From an uncultured Eubacterium sp. (lineage in GTDB: Bacteria > Bacillota > Clostridia > Lachnospirales > Lachnospiraceae), in the NCBI GenBank assembly GCA_900551945.1, contig URYE01000010.1, positions 1 to 51,444 on the forward strand: a stretch of 51,444 bases of DNA. The letters run 5' to 3'. The translations under genes were made by a program, and so were the position numbers. Position 1 is the stretch's first letter. Each line of letters begins with the position of its first letter. Under the pieces are notes generated by a model that made no database searches, was not told the DNA's origin, and worked only from the letters and a program-made list of their open reading frames with translations. This document shows positions 40,808 through 50,741 of the stretch, piece after piece.

Positions 40808-41896
40808 ATGGCTAAAAAAAGAAGACGTAAAGCAAAAGGCTTTAAAGACTTCCTTATAATTTATTCATCAGTTTTAGGCGTAATTATATTAATCACATGG
40901 TTTTTGTTATATGGTCTTTTAAAAGATTATGAAGCAGGAAGACCATCAACGACTATGGATACTATAATTAGTAAGTTTACAGTTGATAATATTGAGGAGT
41001 TGTTAAATGAAAGTGGCGTAACGTATAGTGAATTTGAAGATAACAAAATTGTTGGAGATTATCTCAAATCTAAACTTGCAGACAGTTCAGCCACATATAA
41101 GAAAAAGAGTGGAGAGTATTCTGAAGATAATCCAGTATATGTAGTATATGCAAATGATACAGCAATAGCAAAAGTAACACTTGAAGCAGACGGTAAAAAT
41201 GGGCATAATTTTACAAAATGGAAAATGGGTAGTATATCCTTTGATGAATATGCTGATAAGAAAAACAGCAAAGCATTTACTCTAAATGTACCAAAGGGTT
41301 CTACAGTGAAGTTGAATAATATTGATGTGTCAGAAAGCTATATAACAGCAGACGACCAACAGTTCGACCCATGTAAGCATGTTTCTAATTATGTAACAAC
41401 ACCAGTAAATACTGTATACACAGTTTCAAATTTACTAGTACAGCCCCAGATTTCAGTTCAGCTTAATGGTGTAGAACTTACAGTAAATGCAGATACTAAA
41501 AACAATACATATACAGCCGTTTATCCATCAGATGATAAATTACTTGCAGAGCAGCAGAACTATATAAAAACTGTAGCTGAAAGCTATGGTAAGTATATTA
41601 TTAACAGAGGAAGTCTTTCAACACTTTCCGGATATATGTTAGGATATGCAAAGGAATATGTAAGTGACATTCCAGCGGTATGGGCATTTCTTTATGGTAA
41701 GACATATACATACGAATTTCAGAATGAAAGTATATCTAATTTCAGTAAATATTCTGACAACTGTTTTTCATGTGATGTTTATTATGATTTGTATGTTGAC
41801 TATGGAACAGGTAATACAACATACAACACATCATTAACATATACATTTGTTAAAACAGGTGGTAAATGGTATGTTGCAGATTTTATAATTAATTAA
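40808..41896 (+). CDS. membrane-anchored protein of unknown function
   Basis: A 362-residue protein. A basic N-terminus (MAKKRRRKAKGFKD) and one membrane helix (FLIIYSSVLGVIILITWFLL) are followed by about 325 extracytoplasmic residues with a repeated beta-domain character (SKAFTLNVPKGSTVKLNNID; PQISVQLNGVELTVNA) and a C-terminal SnoaL/NTF2-like or DUF-type domain (LTYTFVKTGGKWYVADFIIN). The short basic-TM-ectodomain layout mirrors the preceding gene, with which it forms an operon (23-nt gap). ATG 40808 is chosen because GGAAAGG precedes it; the ATG at 40787 has no site. Confidence 0.7.
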   Translation: MAKKRRRKAKGFKDFLIIYSSVLGVIILITWFLLYGLLKDYEAGRPSTTMDTIISKFTVDNIEELLNESGVTYSEFEDNKIVGDYLKSKLADSSATYKKKSGEYSEDNPVYVVYANDTAIAKVTLEADGKNGHNFTKWKMGSISFDEYADKKNSKAFTLNVPKGSTVKLNNIDVSESYITADDQQFDPCKHVSNYVTTPVNTVYTVSNLLVQPQISVQLNGVELTVNADTKNNTYTAVYPSDDKLLAEQQNYIKTVAESYGKYIINRGSLSTLSGYMLGYAKEYVSDIPAVWAFLYGKTYTYEFQNESISNFSKYSDNCFSCDVYYDLYVDYGTGNTTYNTSLTYTFVKTGGKWYVADFIIN

Positions 41897-41897
41897 T

Positions 41898-41938
41898 AAA
41901 AAAGGGGCAGATTACGATATGTTTTCTGCTCTTTTTTT
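41898..41938 (+). terminator. intrinsic terminator of the GT2-NAGPA operon
   Basis: AAAAAAGGGGCAGA (41898-41911) pairs with TCTGCTCTTTTTTT (41925-41938), one G-U, with a T-run in and after the right arm. Confidence 0.85.
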
Positions 41939-42079
41939 GGTATAATTAAAAAGATTGGTGTAATATCTTGTAAATTAAGAATAAGTAACAAAAGCAGAAT
42001 TAATAAAATATTGGGTTTTTCATTATTAATAAATGGTTACACTTAATATATAATTAATGATATAAATGAGGTTTCAAGA

Positions 42080-43642
42080 ATGTCAAATAAAAAAAGTAAT
42101 TTTTTAGTTCATGGCGGAATACTTGCTATGGCAGGAATACTAGTAAGAATAATAGGAATGTTGTATAGGATACCACTTGTTAATATAATTGGCAGCGAAG
42201 GAAATGGTATATATAGTGCTGCGTATAATGTATACAATATTATGCTAGTGTTATCTGCATACGGACTTCCTATGGCAGTATCAAAGCTTGTGTCTGCTAG
42301 ATTTGCTCAGAAGCAGTATAAAAATGTTGCGCAAATATTTAGGTGTGCATTAACAACTGCCATATGCACAGGTGGAATAGCGGCACTTATATTATTTTTT
42401 GGTGCTGGATTAATTGAAAAAGTGTTTTATAAAGGTGTAGCAGGAATAGCAATTCCACTTAGAATACTTGCTCCAACAATATTTATAGTTGCTATTTTAG
42501 GAGTTATGAGAGGCTTTTATCAAGGTCAGGAAACAATGATACCAACAGCAATATCACAGCTTGCAGAGCAGGTAGTTAATGCTATTGTAAGTATTGTTGC
42601 AGGTTATATTCTTGTTAATGCCTTTAAAAATTCAGCCAATCAATCAGCTTATGGTGCAGCAGGTGGAACGTTAGGAACAGCAATTGGTGCATTGACAGCG
42701 CTTGTCTTTCTTGTAATCTTATATATGATATATAGACCTACATTTTCAAAAATGGTCAAACATGATACTGTAAGTAAAAGAAAAAGTGATGCAGAAGTAT
42801 ATCAACTTATAGCAGCTACAATGATACCTATAATTCTTGGTCAGACATTTTACCAGATAAGTGCAGTAATAGATGATATGATGTTTAGTAATATGATGGT
42901 AGGCAGAGATATTTCAAAAAGTATTGCCAATGACTTAGGTAACTTCAATTCAAGTTATTCACTTCTTATAGGTATACCACAAGGCGTAGCGTCAGCTTTG
43001 TCATCTTCAATGCTTCCGAGTATTGTTGCTTCATATAGTGAGAGTAAAGAAAGACAGATATGTTCCAAAATAACAAGTACTCTAAAGACGAATATGTTAA
43101 TAGCAGTACCATCATTTGTAGGGCTTGTAATATTAGGTCAGCCTATTATTCAACTTTTATTTGCAAGGTATGATAGCGCACAAGGCGCAATGATGTTAAA
43201 GCTTGGTGCGGTAGCAGTAATATTTTATACACTTTCAACTGTTACAAGTTCAGCCTTACAAGGAATTGATAAGATGAACGTACCAGTAAAACATTCAAGT
43301 ATTTCGTTAGTTGTTCATATAGTACTTGTATATATTTTGCTTAGGTTTTCAAGGCTTGGAATATATGCTATAGTAATAGGAAATGCGACATTTCCTATAT
43401 TAATATTCATACTTAATATAAGGGCATTGCATAGATATATAGGATTTAGAATAAATTATATAAAGATATTTGCAGCGCCTTGTATATGTTCAATTATCAT
43501 GGGAGTAGCAGTAGCATTAACTTATAAATTTATGTTTACTATTACAGCAAATAATATAGTTTCCCTTATAGTATCGTTTATTACAGCTGGAATTTCTTAT
43601 TTTGGTCCAATGTATATATGTAAGAAAAAACATTTAATATAA
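42080..43642 (+). CDS. MOP-superfamily polysaccharide flippase (SpoVB/MurJ-like)
   Basis: A 520-residue integral membrane protein with about 14 helices. Start MSNKKSNFLVHGGILAMAGI then LVRIIGMLYRIPLVNIIGSEGNGIY is the signature of the SpoVB/YtgP branch of the MOP (MurJ-Wzx) superfamily. Later motifs are AYGLPMAVSKLVSARFA, RGFYQGQETMIPTAISQLAEQ and FNSSYSLLIGIPQGVASALSSSMLPSIVAS. Such proteins move lipid-linked glycans (lipid II or polysaccharide precursors) across the membrane; the exact substrate is not given by sequence. GAGG lies upstream of ATG 42080. It lies directly before mcsA with a 40-nt gap. Confidence 0.88.
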   Translation: MSNKKSNFLVHGGILAMAGILVRIIGMLYRIPLVNIIGSEGNGIYSAAYNVYNIMLVLSAYGLPMAVSKLVSARFAQKQYKNVAQIFRCALTTAICTGGIAALILFFGAGLIEKVFYKGVAGIAIPLRILAPTIFIVAILGVMRGFYQGQETMIPTAISQLAEQVVNAIVSIVAGYILVNAFKNSANQSAYGAAGGTLGTAIGALTALVFLVILYMIYRPTFSKMVKHDTVSKRKSDAEVYQLIAATMIPIILGQTFYQISAVIDDMMFSNMMVGRDISKSIANDLGNFNSSYSLLIGIPQGVASALSSSMLPSIVASYSESKERQICSKITSTLKTNMLIAVPSFVGLVILGQPIIQLLFARYDSAQGAMMLKLGAVAVIFYTLSTVTSSALQGIDKMNVPVKHSSISLVVHIVLVYILLRFSRLGIYAIVIGNATFPILIFILNIRALHRYIGFRINYIKIFAAPCICSIIMGVAVALTYKFMFTITANNIVSLIVSFITAGISYFGPMYICKKKHLI

Positions 43643-43682
43643 TTGTTAAAGAAAATTATCATGGAAGGTCGTGATTATTAGT

Positions 43683-44246
43683 ATGTTATGTGAAATTTGT
43701 AAAAAAAATCAAGCCACCATTCATTATACAGAAGTTGTAAATGGAATGAGAACAGAACATCATGTGTGTAGCAGATGTGCCGCTACACTTAATTTGTCAG
43801 GCTATGGAGGATTACTTGAAAATGATTTTCCATTTGTAAAGTTACTCACAGGACTCTTAGCTTCAAATGAGGGAATGACATCCTCTTCCGATTTGACAAT
43901 GCAGCATATAAGATGCCCACAGTGTGATATGAGCTTTGCAGAATTTGCAAGAGTAGGAAAGTTTGGTTGCGCAGGCTGTTATGATGTTTTCGGTCCATTA
44001 ATAGAAGAAAATATCAAAAAAATTCATGGAGATATTGTTCACAAAGGCAAGAAATACAAAAAGAAACAGCAAGGTTTTTTTGAAAATGATATAAATAAAA
44101 AGCTAGAAAATGAGATACTTAATCTTACTATGAAACAAAGAGAAGCTGTAGAGCTTGAAAATTATGAGCTTGCGGCAAAGTATCGTGATGAGATTAAGGA
44201 GCTTAAGAAAAGTCAGAATGAAGAAAGGAAACATAGCAATGCTTAG
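43683..44246 (+). CDS. mcsA: protein arginine kinase activator
   Basis: McsA, the zinc-binding activator of the McsB kinase. It has 187 residues. Two zinc-finger pairs are visible: CEICKK and CSRCAA (C3, C6, C29, C32), then CPQCDMS and CAGCYDVF. The C-terminal UVR motif LENYELAAKYRDEIKELKK matches UvrB/C-type interaction helices. The start is taken as ATG 43683 (MLCEICKK is the usual N-terminus); GTG 43671 lies only two bases after GGAAGG. It overlaps mcsB by 8 nt. In Bacillus the operon begins with ctsR; no ctsR is found here, and the gene follows the flippase. Confidence 0.9.
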   Translation: MLCEICKKNQATIHYTEVVNGMRTEHHVCSRCAATLNLSGYGGLLENDFPFVKLLTGLLASNEGMTSSSDLTMQHIRCPQCDMSFAEFARVGKFGCAGCYDVFGPLIEENIKKIHGDIVHKGKKYKKKQQGFFENDINKKLENEILNLTMKQREAVELENYELAAKYRDEIKELKKSQNEERKHSNA

Positions 44247-45273
44247 ATGGTTTGAACAAAATGGTAAAGACAGCGATGTTGTGATTTCAAGCAGAGTAAG
44301 ACTTGCAAGGAACTTAAGTAAGTATAACTTTTCTTTAAAGCTGGATAATAAATCAGCAAGAACAATGACAGACAAAGCTGTTAATGCAATTAAAGCAACC
44401 ATAGATATGAACGAATATACTGATTATGATTTTAAAAATCTTGATAAATATCAAAAAATAGCAATGAAAGAAAGACATCTTATAAGTGACTTTTTACTAG
44501 GACAACAAGTTGCAGCAGGTTTTGCTTCACTTAATGAAAATATGTCTATAATGATAAATGAAGAAGACCATATAAGAATACAGTCATATTCAGCAGGCAA
44601 AGATATGCAGACAGCCTATAAACAAGCTGATGATATGGATAATAAGATAGGAGAAGTACTTGATTATGCGTATGATGAAAAGTATGGATATCTTACAACT
44701 TGCCCATCTAATGTAGGTACTGGTATGAGAGCTTCTTATATGCTTCATTTGCCGGCATTGTCTGGAAGTGAAAGGATTAGTGGAATATCTGCCGAGGTTG
44801 GAAGATTTGGACTTCAATTAAAGGGTGTGTATTCCGATGGCAATGGCAAGTTTGCAGGTGACATATATCAGTTATCAAATATTATAACACTTGGAAAGTC
44901 AGAAGCTGAGATTATAGAAAATCTTAATAAAATAGCTGAGCAGGTTATAGCACAGGAGAGAGCTGTAAGGAAAGAATATATCAAAAAGAAATATATGACA
45001 GCGCTAGACAGTGTAAGCCGTTCTTATGGTGTGTTAAAATATGCTAAAAAGATATCTTTAAGTGATGGTATGTTTCTTTTATCTCAGTTAAGATTTGGAC
45101 TATCAGAGGGACTTCTTACAGATAGTTCGGGAATGAATACCTCAATATATCAGCTAATGATAGGTATTCAACCGGCTAATCTTAAGATTATGAATGAAAA
45201 AGATTTATCAGAGGAAGAATTAGATATAAGCAGGTCGCAATTTATCAGAGATAATCTTCCAATGGTACAGTAA
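44239..45273 (+). CDS. mcsB: protein arginine kinase
   Basis: McsB phosphorylates arginine residues on misfolded or regulatory proteins, marking them for ClpCP. It has 344 residues. ATP:guanido phosphotransferase motifs are present: DVVISSRVRLARNLSKYNF, NEEDHIRIQ, and YLTTCPSNVGTGMRASYM (the conserved Cys-containing catalytic loop). C-terminal residues include the phospho-arginine pocket region (RSYGVLKYAKKISLSDGM). ATG 44239 has AAAGGAAA upstream; the longer frame from 44155 is only the overlap with mcsA. Confidence 0.93.
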   Translation: MLRWFEQNGKDSDVVISSRVRLARNLSKYNFSLKLDNKSARTMTDKAVNAIKATIDMNEYTDYDFKNLDKYQKIAMKERHLISDFLLGQQVAAGFASLNENMSIMINEEDHIRIQSYSAGKDMQTAYKQADDMDNKIGEVLDYAYDEKYGYLTTCPSNVGTGMRASYMLHLPALSGSERISGISAEVGRFGLQLKGVYSDGNGKFAGDIYQLSNIITLGKSEAEIIENLNKIAEQVIAQERAVRKEYIKKKYMTALDSVSRSYGVLKYAKKISLSDGMFLLSQLRFGLSEGLLTDSSGMNTSIYQLMIGIQPANLKIMNEKDLSEEELDISRSQFIRDNLPMVQ

Positions 45274-45308
45274 TAATATATACTAGAATGTATAGAAATG
45301 AGGAAAGT

Positions 45309-47771
45309 ATGCAGAGTAGATTTACTAAACAAGCGCAGGAAGCACTTAGTCATGCCGCAGATACAGCCGCAATGCTAGGACATGGCTATATAGGTTCAGA
45401 ACATTTACTGTTAGGACTTATTCAGACAGAAGGAAGTCTGGCTTCTACAATTTTAATTAATAACGAAGTTACAGATGAAAGAGTAACTAATCTTGTTTAT
45501 GAGCTTATTGCACCAGATAGTCAGATTAGTGTAAAAGAGCCAACAGGTTATACACCAAGAGTAAGAAGAATACTTGAAAATGCTTCAAAGGAAGCCGTAA
45601 GATTTAAGTCCGAACTTATTGGAACAGAGCATATACTTATATCAATCTTAAAAGAGTCAGAAAGTGTTGCTGCAAGACTTCTTAATACAATAGGTGTAAG
45701 TATAAAGAAATTATATATAGATATAATGGTTGCAATGGGTGAAGATGGAAATACTTATAGAGAAGATTTTCAAAATGGAAAAGTAAGAAATAAAGATAAA
45801 AGAGCAACACAAACACTTGACCAGTACAGCAGAGATTTAACACAACTTGCAAAAGAAGGCAAGCTAGACCCAGTGATTGGCAGAGAAGAAGAAATAAAAA
45901 GAGTTATACAGATATTGAGTAGAAGAACAAAGAATAACCCTTGTCTTATAGGAGAACCGGGAGTTGGTAAGACAGCAATTGCGGAAGGTTTGGCTTCAAA
46001 GATAGTAGAAGGTAGTGTTCCAGAAAATATTAAAAACAAAAGACTTCTTACATTAGATTTATCTGGCATGGTTGCAGGTTCTAAGTATAGAGGCGAATTT
46101 GAAGAAAGAATTAAAAAAGTAATTAATGAAGTAAAAAATGATGGAAATGTATTGTTATTCTTAGATGAGCTTCACACAATTATAGGTGCAGGTGGGGCAG
46201 AAGGGGCAATTGACGCTTCTAATATATTAAAACCATCTCTTGCAAGAGGTGAGATACAGCTTATCGGAGCAACTACTATAGAAGAATACAGAAAATATAT
46301 AGAAAAAGACGCAGCTTTAGAGAGAAGATTTCAGTCTGTTAAGGTGGAAGAACCATCAGAAGATGAAGCAATAGATATATTAAAGGGCTTAAGAAGTCGT
46401 TATGAAGAACATCACAAGGTTACAATTACTGATGAAGCAGTAGAGGCAGCAGTTAAGTTGTCAAAAAGATATATTAATGACAGATTTTTACCTGATAAGG
46501 CAATTGACCTTATAGATGAAGCCTCTTCAAAGGCAAGACTTAAGTCTTACGTTATGCCAGAAGAAATAACTAAGATAGAAGAACAATTAAGTAAGCTAGA
46601 AAGTGAAAAAGAAGAAGCTATAAAGTCAGAAGCTTTTGAACAGGCAGGCGAGATTAAGAAAAAGCAGACAAGAAAGAAAGCTAGATTAGAAAAGTTAAAA
46701 CAGCAATGGGAAGAAGATAAAAATAGCTCTAATATAATTGTTGGGGAAGAAGAAGTCGCAGAAGTAGTGTCAACATGGACTAAGATACCAGTTCAAAGAA
46801 TTGCACAGGCAGAAACAGAACGACTTATTAAGCTTGAAGAAACACTTCATAAACGTGTTATAGGACAAGACGAAGCCGTAACAGCAATAGCTAAGGCAAT
46901 AAGACGAGGACGAGTAGGCTTAAAAGACCCTAATAGACCAATCGGTTCGTTCTTATTCTTAGGGCCTACTGGTGTAGGTAAGACAGAGTTGTCAAAGACA
47001 CTTGCTGACGCAATGTTTGGTACAGAAAATGCACTTATAAGAGTTGATATGTCTGAATTTATGGAGAAGCACACAGTGTCAAAGCTTATAGGTTCTCCTC
47101 CAGGATATGTAGGATATGATGAGGGCGGACAGTTAAGTGAAAAAGTAAGACGTAATCCATATTCCGTTGTACTATTTGACGAAGTTGAAAAAGCTCACCC
47201 AGATGTATTTAACGTACTCTTACAAGTGCTTGATGATGGTCATATCACAGACTCAACAGGTAGAGTAGTAGACTTTAAGAATACAGTTATTATTATGACA
47301 TCTAATGCGGGTGCAGAAAATATAGTTGCACCAAAGACACTCGGTTTTGCAACATCAACAGATGAAAAGCAAAGTCATGAGAATATGAAAAGTAAAGTTA
47401 TGGACGAAGTAAGACGTATCTTTAAGCCAGAATTTATTAACAGAATTGATGAGATAATAGTATTCCATATGCTTAATAAAGAACAGATTGGAAAGATAGT
47501 TGATATTATGATTAATACTGTTAATAAAAGAACTCTCGAGCAAATGAAAATATCAATAGAACTTGACGATGAAGCTAAGAAGTATATTGTTGATAAGGGT
47601 TATGATGAGAAGTATGGCGCAAGACCACTTAGAAGAACAATACAAAATGAGTTAGAAGACAATATTGCAGAAAAGATACTTGAAGGAAAGATAAAAGAAG
47701 GTAACAAAGTAAAAGTAACTGTTAAAGATGGTAAACTAGATTTTTCTGTCAAAAGAGGAATTAATAAATAA
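45309..47771 (+). CDS. clpC: ATP-dependent Clp protease ATP-binding subunit ClpC
   Basis: AAA+ unfoldase that feeds ClpP; works with McsA/McsB. It has 820 residues, normal. Clp N-terminal repeats (1-145) start [20 protein letters not shown]. Walker A1 is GEPGVGKT (215-222) and Walker B1 is [14 protein letters not shown] middle (M) domain with a UVR motif ([19 protein letters not shown]) separates the two AAA+ rings. Walker A2 is GPTGVGKTE and the second ring ends [18 protein letters not shown] tyrosine-type loop [11 protein letters not shown] is present. ATG 45309 follows GAGGAAAGT. It is the last gene of mcsA-mcsB-clpC. Confidence 0.96.
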   Translation: MQSRFTKQAQEALSHAADTAAMLGHGYIGSEHLLLGLIQTEGSLASTILINNEVTDERVTNLVYELIAPDSQISVKEPTGYTPRVRRILENASKEAVRFKSELIGTEHILISILKESESVAARLLNTIGVSIKKLYIDIMVAMGEDGNTYREDFQNGKVRNKDKRATQTLDQYSRDLTQLAKEGKLDPVIGREEEIKRVIQILSRRTKNNPCLIGEPGVGKTAIAEGLASKIVEGSVPENIKNKRLLTLDLSGMVAGSKYRGEFEERIKKVINEVKNDGNVLLFLDELHTIIGAGGAEGAIDASNILKPSLARGEIQLIGATTIEEYRKYIEKDAALERRFQSVKVEEPSEDEAIDILKGLRSRYEEHHKVTITDEAVEAAVKLSKRYINDRFLPDKAIDLIDEASSKARLKSYVMPEEITKIEEQLSKLESEKEEAIKSEAFEQAGEIKKKQTRKKARLEKLKQQWEEDKNSSNIIVGEEEVAEVVSTWTKIPVQRIAQAETERLIKLEETLHKRVIGQDEAVTAIAKAIRRGRVGLKDPNRPIGSFLFLGPTGVGKTELSKTLADAMFGTENALIRVDMSEFMEKHTVSKLIGSPPGYVGYDEGGQLSEKVRRNPYSVVLFDEVEKAHPDVFNVLLQVLDDGHITDSTGRVVDFKNTVIIMTSNAGAENIVAPKTLGFATSTDEKQSHENMKSKVMDEVRRIFKPEFINRIDEIIVFHMLNKEQIGKIVDIMINTVNKRTLEQMKISIELDDEAKKYIVDKGYDEKYGARPLRRTIQNELEDNIAEKILEGKIKEGNKVKVTVKDGKLDFSVKRGINK

Positions 47772-47836
47772 TAAAATTAATATAAAATACTAGCTTATTT
47801 TGTCGAATTATTGTATAATAATTATAGCAAGGTGTA

Positions 47837-47855
47837 AGGGACAATATTTGTCCCT
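47837..47855 (+). promoter_or_regulatory. leader hairpin upstream of the 47904 gene
   Basis: AGGGACAA-TAT-TTGTCCCT is a perfect 8-bp stem, with TATAAT at 47814-47819 just before it as a probable -10. A T-run does not follow, so it is more likely a 5' stabilising or regulatory hairpin than the terminator of clpC. Confidence 0.4.
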
Positions 47856-47903
47856 ACATCGATCGTTAAATATACGGACAATAGAATATAGGAGGAAGAA
47901 TAG

Positions 47904-48320
47904 ATGCCAGTAGTTAATGAGTTAATTCGTTCAGAAAAGGATGGAAAACTTAGTTTTGGTAACTATAAATTAGATACTAAGTCTAAATTATCAGATTTTG
48001 AACATTGCGGAGATACATATAAGGTAAAGACATTCAATGAGATTACAAAGTTAGAGCGCAATGGTTCGTTTGTATATGAGTCTGTACCAGGAACAGCAGT
48101 TAATGATTATTCAGAAGTTGACGGTGGTGTAAGCTTCAAGGTAGAAGGCGTAGAAGATGCACAGATTACTCTTGAATTAGAAGAAGGTTCAGAATACGAG
48201 ATAACAATTGATGGCGAAACAGCAGGCAAGATGAAGACTAATATGGGCGGCAAGCTTGTTTTATCAGTAGAATTTGATGGAGAAAAACCTGTTGACGTTG
48301 ATGTAAAGAAAGTTAATTAA
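47904..48320 (+). CDS. 'endosialidase'-type conserved protein of unknown function
   Basis: A 138-residue protein starting at ATG 47904 with AGGAGG 9 nt upstream. The N-terminus MPVVNELIRSEKDGKLSFGN and the middle YKVKTFNEITKLERNGSFVY are the typical sequence of a Lachnospiraceae family often labelled 'endosialidase'. The name is not supported by sequence: there is no Asp-box or sialidase motif and the size is only a tenth of the phage enzyme. The acidic, beta-rich C-terminal half (GVEDAQITLELEEGSEYEIT) looks like an immunoglobulin-like domain. It has no signal peptide. The function is unknown. Confidence 0.75.
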   Translation: MPVVNELIRSEKDGKLSFGNYKLDTKSKLSDFEHCGDTYKVKTFNEITKLERNGSFVYESVPGTAVNDYSEVDGGVSFKVEGVEDAQITLELEEGSEYEITIDGETAGKMKTNMGGKLVLSVEFDGEKPVDVDVKKVN

Positions 48321-48403
48321 TAATAGTTTTTTTATATAATATGTGAACAATATTAATTAAGTATCAAGGCAGATTGTGAATATTTGCTTGATTATACTAA
48401 AGA

Positions 48404-48447
48404 GAGTTCCTCACTTTTATTGTATAATGCAATAAGAGTGGGGAATT
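48404..48447 (+). terminator. terminator after the 47904 gene
   Basis: GTTCCTCACTTTTATTG (48406-48422) pairs with CAATAAGAGTGGGGAAT (48430-48446) with G-U pairs, followed by a T-rich TTATTTATATT. The apex is ATTG-TATAATG-CAAT, close to 12249-12298 and 50682-50741. Confidence 0.75.
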
Positions 48448-48477
48448 TATTTATATTGACATTAAAGGGAGTTGTGT

Positions 48478-49851
48478 ATGGCAAAATCTAAATCAACAGC
48501 ATTTTTTTGCAAAGAATGTGGCTATGAGTCATCAAAATGGTCTGGTCAGTGTCCAGCATGTAAGGAATGGAATACATTTGTAGAAGAAATAGTATCGCAA
48601 GATAAAAAGACAAAAGGCGTAGTAAATGTCAATTCCAAAAGGGAAAGCAATGTTAAGCCAAAAACATTTTCACAGATAAGTACAGAAGATAAAGATAGAA
48701 TGACTACTGGTATTGCAGAGCTTGATAGAGTCTTAGGCGGTGGTGTAGTAGAAGGCTCACTTGTCCTTGTAGGCGGTGACCCAGGAATTGGAAAGTCAAC
48801 ATTACTTCTTCAGATGTGTAATAATATGGCTTCTGACAACAGGAAAGTTTTATACATTTCAGGCGAGGAGTCATTAAAACAGATAAAGATAAGAGCTGAA
48901 AGACTAGGAAATAATAACGAAAGTATGCTTTTGCTTTGTGAAACTAATCTTGAGGTTATCGAACAAGTACTAAAGGAAGAAAAGCCGGATATAGTAATTA
49001 TTGATTCAATTCAAACAATGTATCGTGAGGAAATATCATCAGCTCCCGGAAGTGTAAGTCAAGTAAGAGAGTCGACTTCTGTTTTAATGCAGCTTGCAAA
49101 AGGACTGGGAATTTCAATATTTATAGTAGGTCATGTTACTAAGGAAGGTGTAGTTGCAGGCCCAAGAGTTTTAGAGCATATGGTTGATACAGTGCTGTAT
49201 TTTGAAGGCGACAGAAATGCGGCATATAGAATACTCAGAGGAGTAAAGAACAGATTTGGTTCAACAAATGAAATTGGAGTCTTTGAAATGATGGACAAGG
49301 GACTTGTAGAAGTAGAAAATCCATCGGAATATATGCTTAATGGCAGGGCAAAAGAAGCTTCTGGTTCAGTTGTCGTATGTTTAATAGAAGGGACAAGACC
49401 GCTTTTAGTAGAAATACAAGCTCTAGTTTGTGACTCTAACTTTGGACTTCCAAGAAGAACGGCAGCAGGTACAGATTACAATAGAGTTAATCTTTTAATG
49501 GCAGTTCTTGAAAAAAGAGCGGGTATTCATATGTCAAGTAGTGATGCTTATGTAAACATAGCCGGTGGAATTAAGGTTACTGAACCGGCGCTTGATTTAG
49601 GGCTTGTAATGGCTCTTGTAAGCAGTTTTAAAAATAGACCTATAAGTGATAAGACAATAATATTTGGTGAAGTAGGATTAGCAGGAGAAGTAAGAGCAGT
49701 AAGTCAGGTACAGACAAGAGTAAATGAAGCAATAAAACTAGGCTTTGAAACGTGTATTATTCCTTATGTGTGCTTGAAAAGTATAAAGAAAACTGATAAA
49801 ATAAATATAATTGGCGTACAGAATATAAATGAAGCTATTAAACTTATATAA
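48478..49851 (+). CDS. radA: DNA repair protein RadA
   Basis: A RecA-like helicase/branch-migration factor. It has 457 residues, normal. The N-terminal C4 zinc finger is CKECGYESSKWSGQCPACKEW (C11, C14, C25, C28). The P-loop is GGDPGIGKST. The RadA-specific motif KNRFG occurs in GVKNRFGSTNEIGVFEM, and the C-terminal Lon-like domain is recognisable (GIKVTEPALDLGLVMALVSS). ATG 48478 is preferred over TTG 48472 because AAAGGGAG lies 7 nt upstream. It has its own leader downstream of the terminator at 48404. In relatives it commonly lies near clpC, as here. Confidence 0.95.
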   Translation: MAKSKSTAFFCKECGYESSKWSGQCPACKEWNTFVEEIVSQDKKTKGVVNVNSKRESNVKPKTFSQISTEDKDRMTTGIAELDRVLGGGVVEGSLVLVGGDPGIGKSTLLLQMCNNMASDNRKVLYISGEESLKQIKIRAERLGNNNESMLLLCETNLEVIEQVLKEEKPDIVIIDSIQTMYREEISSAPGSVSQVRESTSVLMQLAKGLGISIFIVGHVTKEGVVAGPRVLEHMVDTVLYFEGDRNAAYRILRGVKNRFGSTNEIGVFEMMDKGLVEVENPSEYMLNGRAKEASGSVVVCLIEGTRPLLVEIQALVCDSNFGLPRRTAAGTDYNRVNLLMAVLEKRAGIHMSSSDAYVNIAGGIKVTEPALDLGLVMALVSSFKNRPISDKTIIFGEVGLAGEVRAVSQVQTRVNEAIKLGFETCIIPYVCLKSIKKTDKINIIGVQNINEAIKLI

Positions 49852-50002
49852 ACTAGTTTATTAATTGTTATAAACTATACTATACAGCAAGTCTGAATTA
49901 ATATATTGTACACCTTGTATAAATGTTTTATAACAATATTTTAAATAATTTGTTTATGACAAATATTAATGTACTCATAAATACTTAGAAATGGAGATTA
50001 TT

Positions 50003-50638
50003 ATGGCAGAAGATAGGTTAGTTAGTAATTTGGCGGATATACTTAATGGATTAGATAATTCTCAGGAGAAGCTTGAGAAGAATGCGTTTGATGTTATTAA
50101 TTCATCAGATACCTCTCTTAATCTTGTAAAAGAAAGTATTGGTAATGTTGAAGAAATTCTTCATATGATAGATAATCTTAATAAAATTGTTGAGGAGTCC
50201 TCAGCAAAGATACAAGAACTTGAGAGCTTATCTAAAAAGATTGAGCAGTTTGCATCAGTAATAGCATCTATTTCTAATAGAACTAATATATTATCGCTTA
50301 ATGCGTCAATAGAAGCAGCAAGAGCAGGAGAACATGGCAGAGGTTTCGCTGTTGTTGCTAGTGAAGTAAGAAATCTTGCTTCGCAATCAGCTAAGTCTTC
50401 TAAAGAAATTACAGATACAATTAATATGATTCAGACTTCAGTAAAAGAAACTGTTGAGTCAATGAATAATATTTACCAAAGCGCAGTTGACCAAAAGTCT
50501 AAAGCGGACAGTGTAGGTCAGGTGCTTAATAAAGTAGTAGACGCAGCCTATACAGCTAATGAATTAGCAAGAAATATAGAAAATGAAATAGCATATCAAA
50601 GAGAAATTACAGATAAAGCTAAAAATGCTTTAAGATAG
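50003..50638 (+). CDS. soluble methyl-accepting chemotaxis-type signalling domain
   Basis: A 211-residue protein without a sensor, HAMP or membrane helix; it consists only of an antiparallel coiled-coil signalling hairpin. The tip [20 protein letters not shown] followed by [20 protein letters not shown] is the canonical CheA/CheW-binding tip of MCPs. The flanking heptads ([40 protein letters not shown]) fit the paired helices. GGAG lies 6 nt before ATG 50003. No cheA, cheW, cheY or flagellar genes are in the window, so its partner is unknown; it may be an orphan cytoplasmic receptor or a scaffold for a different kinase. Confidence 0.85.
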   Translation: MAEDRLVSNLADILNGLDNSQEKLEKNAFDVINSSDTSLNLVKESIGNVEEILHMIDNLNKIVEESSAKIQELESLSKKIEQFASVIASISNRTNILSLNASIEAARAGEHGRGFAVVASEVRNLASQSAKSSKEITDTINMIQTSVKETVESMNNIYQSAVDQKSKADSVGQVLNKVVDAAYTANELARNIENEIAYQREITDKAKNALR

Positions 50639-50681
50639 TTATAAAGAGATTTTAGTTAATAAGAAATTATCTTTAAAATAT

Positions 50682-50741
50682 AAATAAGTCCTCTACATAT
50701 TTATTGCTTAGTGCAATAAAGCTTATGTATGGGACTTATTT
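50682..50741 (+). terminator. terminator after the MCP-domain gene
   Basis: AAATAAGTCC (50682-50691) pairs with GGACTTATTT (50732-50741); ACATA pairs with TATGT; the apex is TATTGC-TTAGT-GCAATA (50702-50718). The inner tip is shared with the hairpins at 12249 and 48404. Confidence 0.8.
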
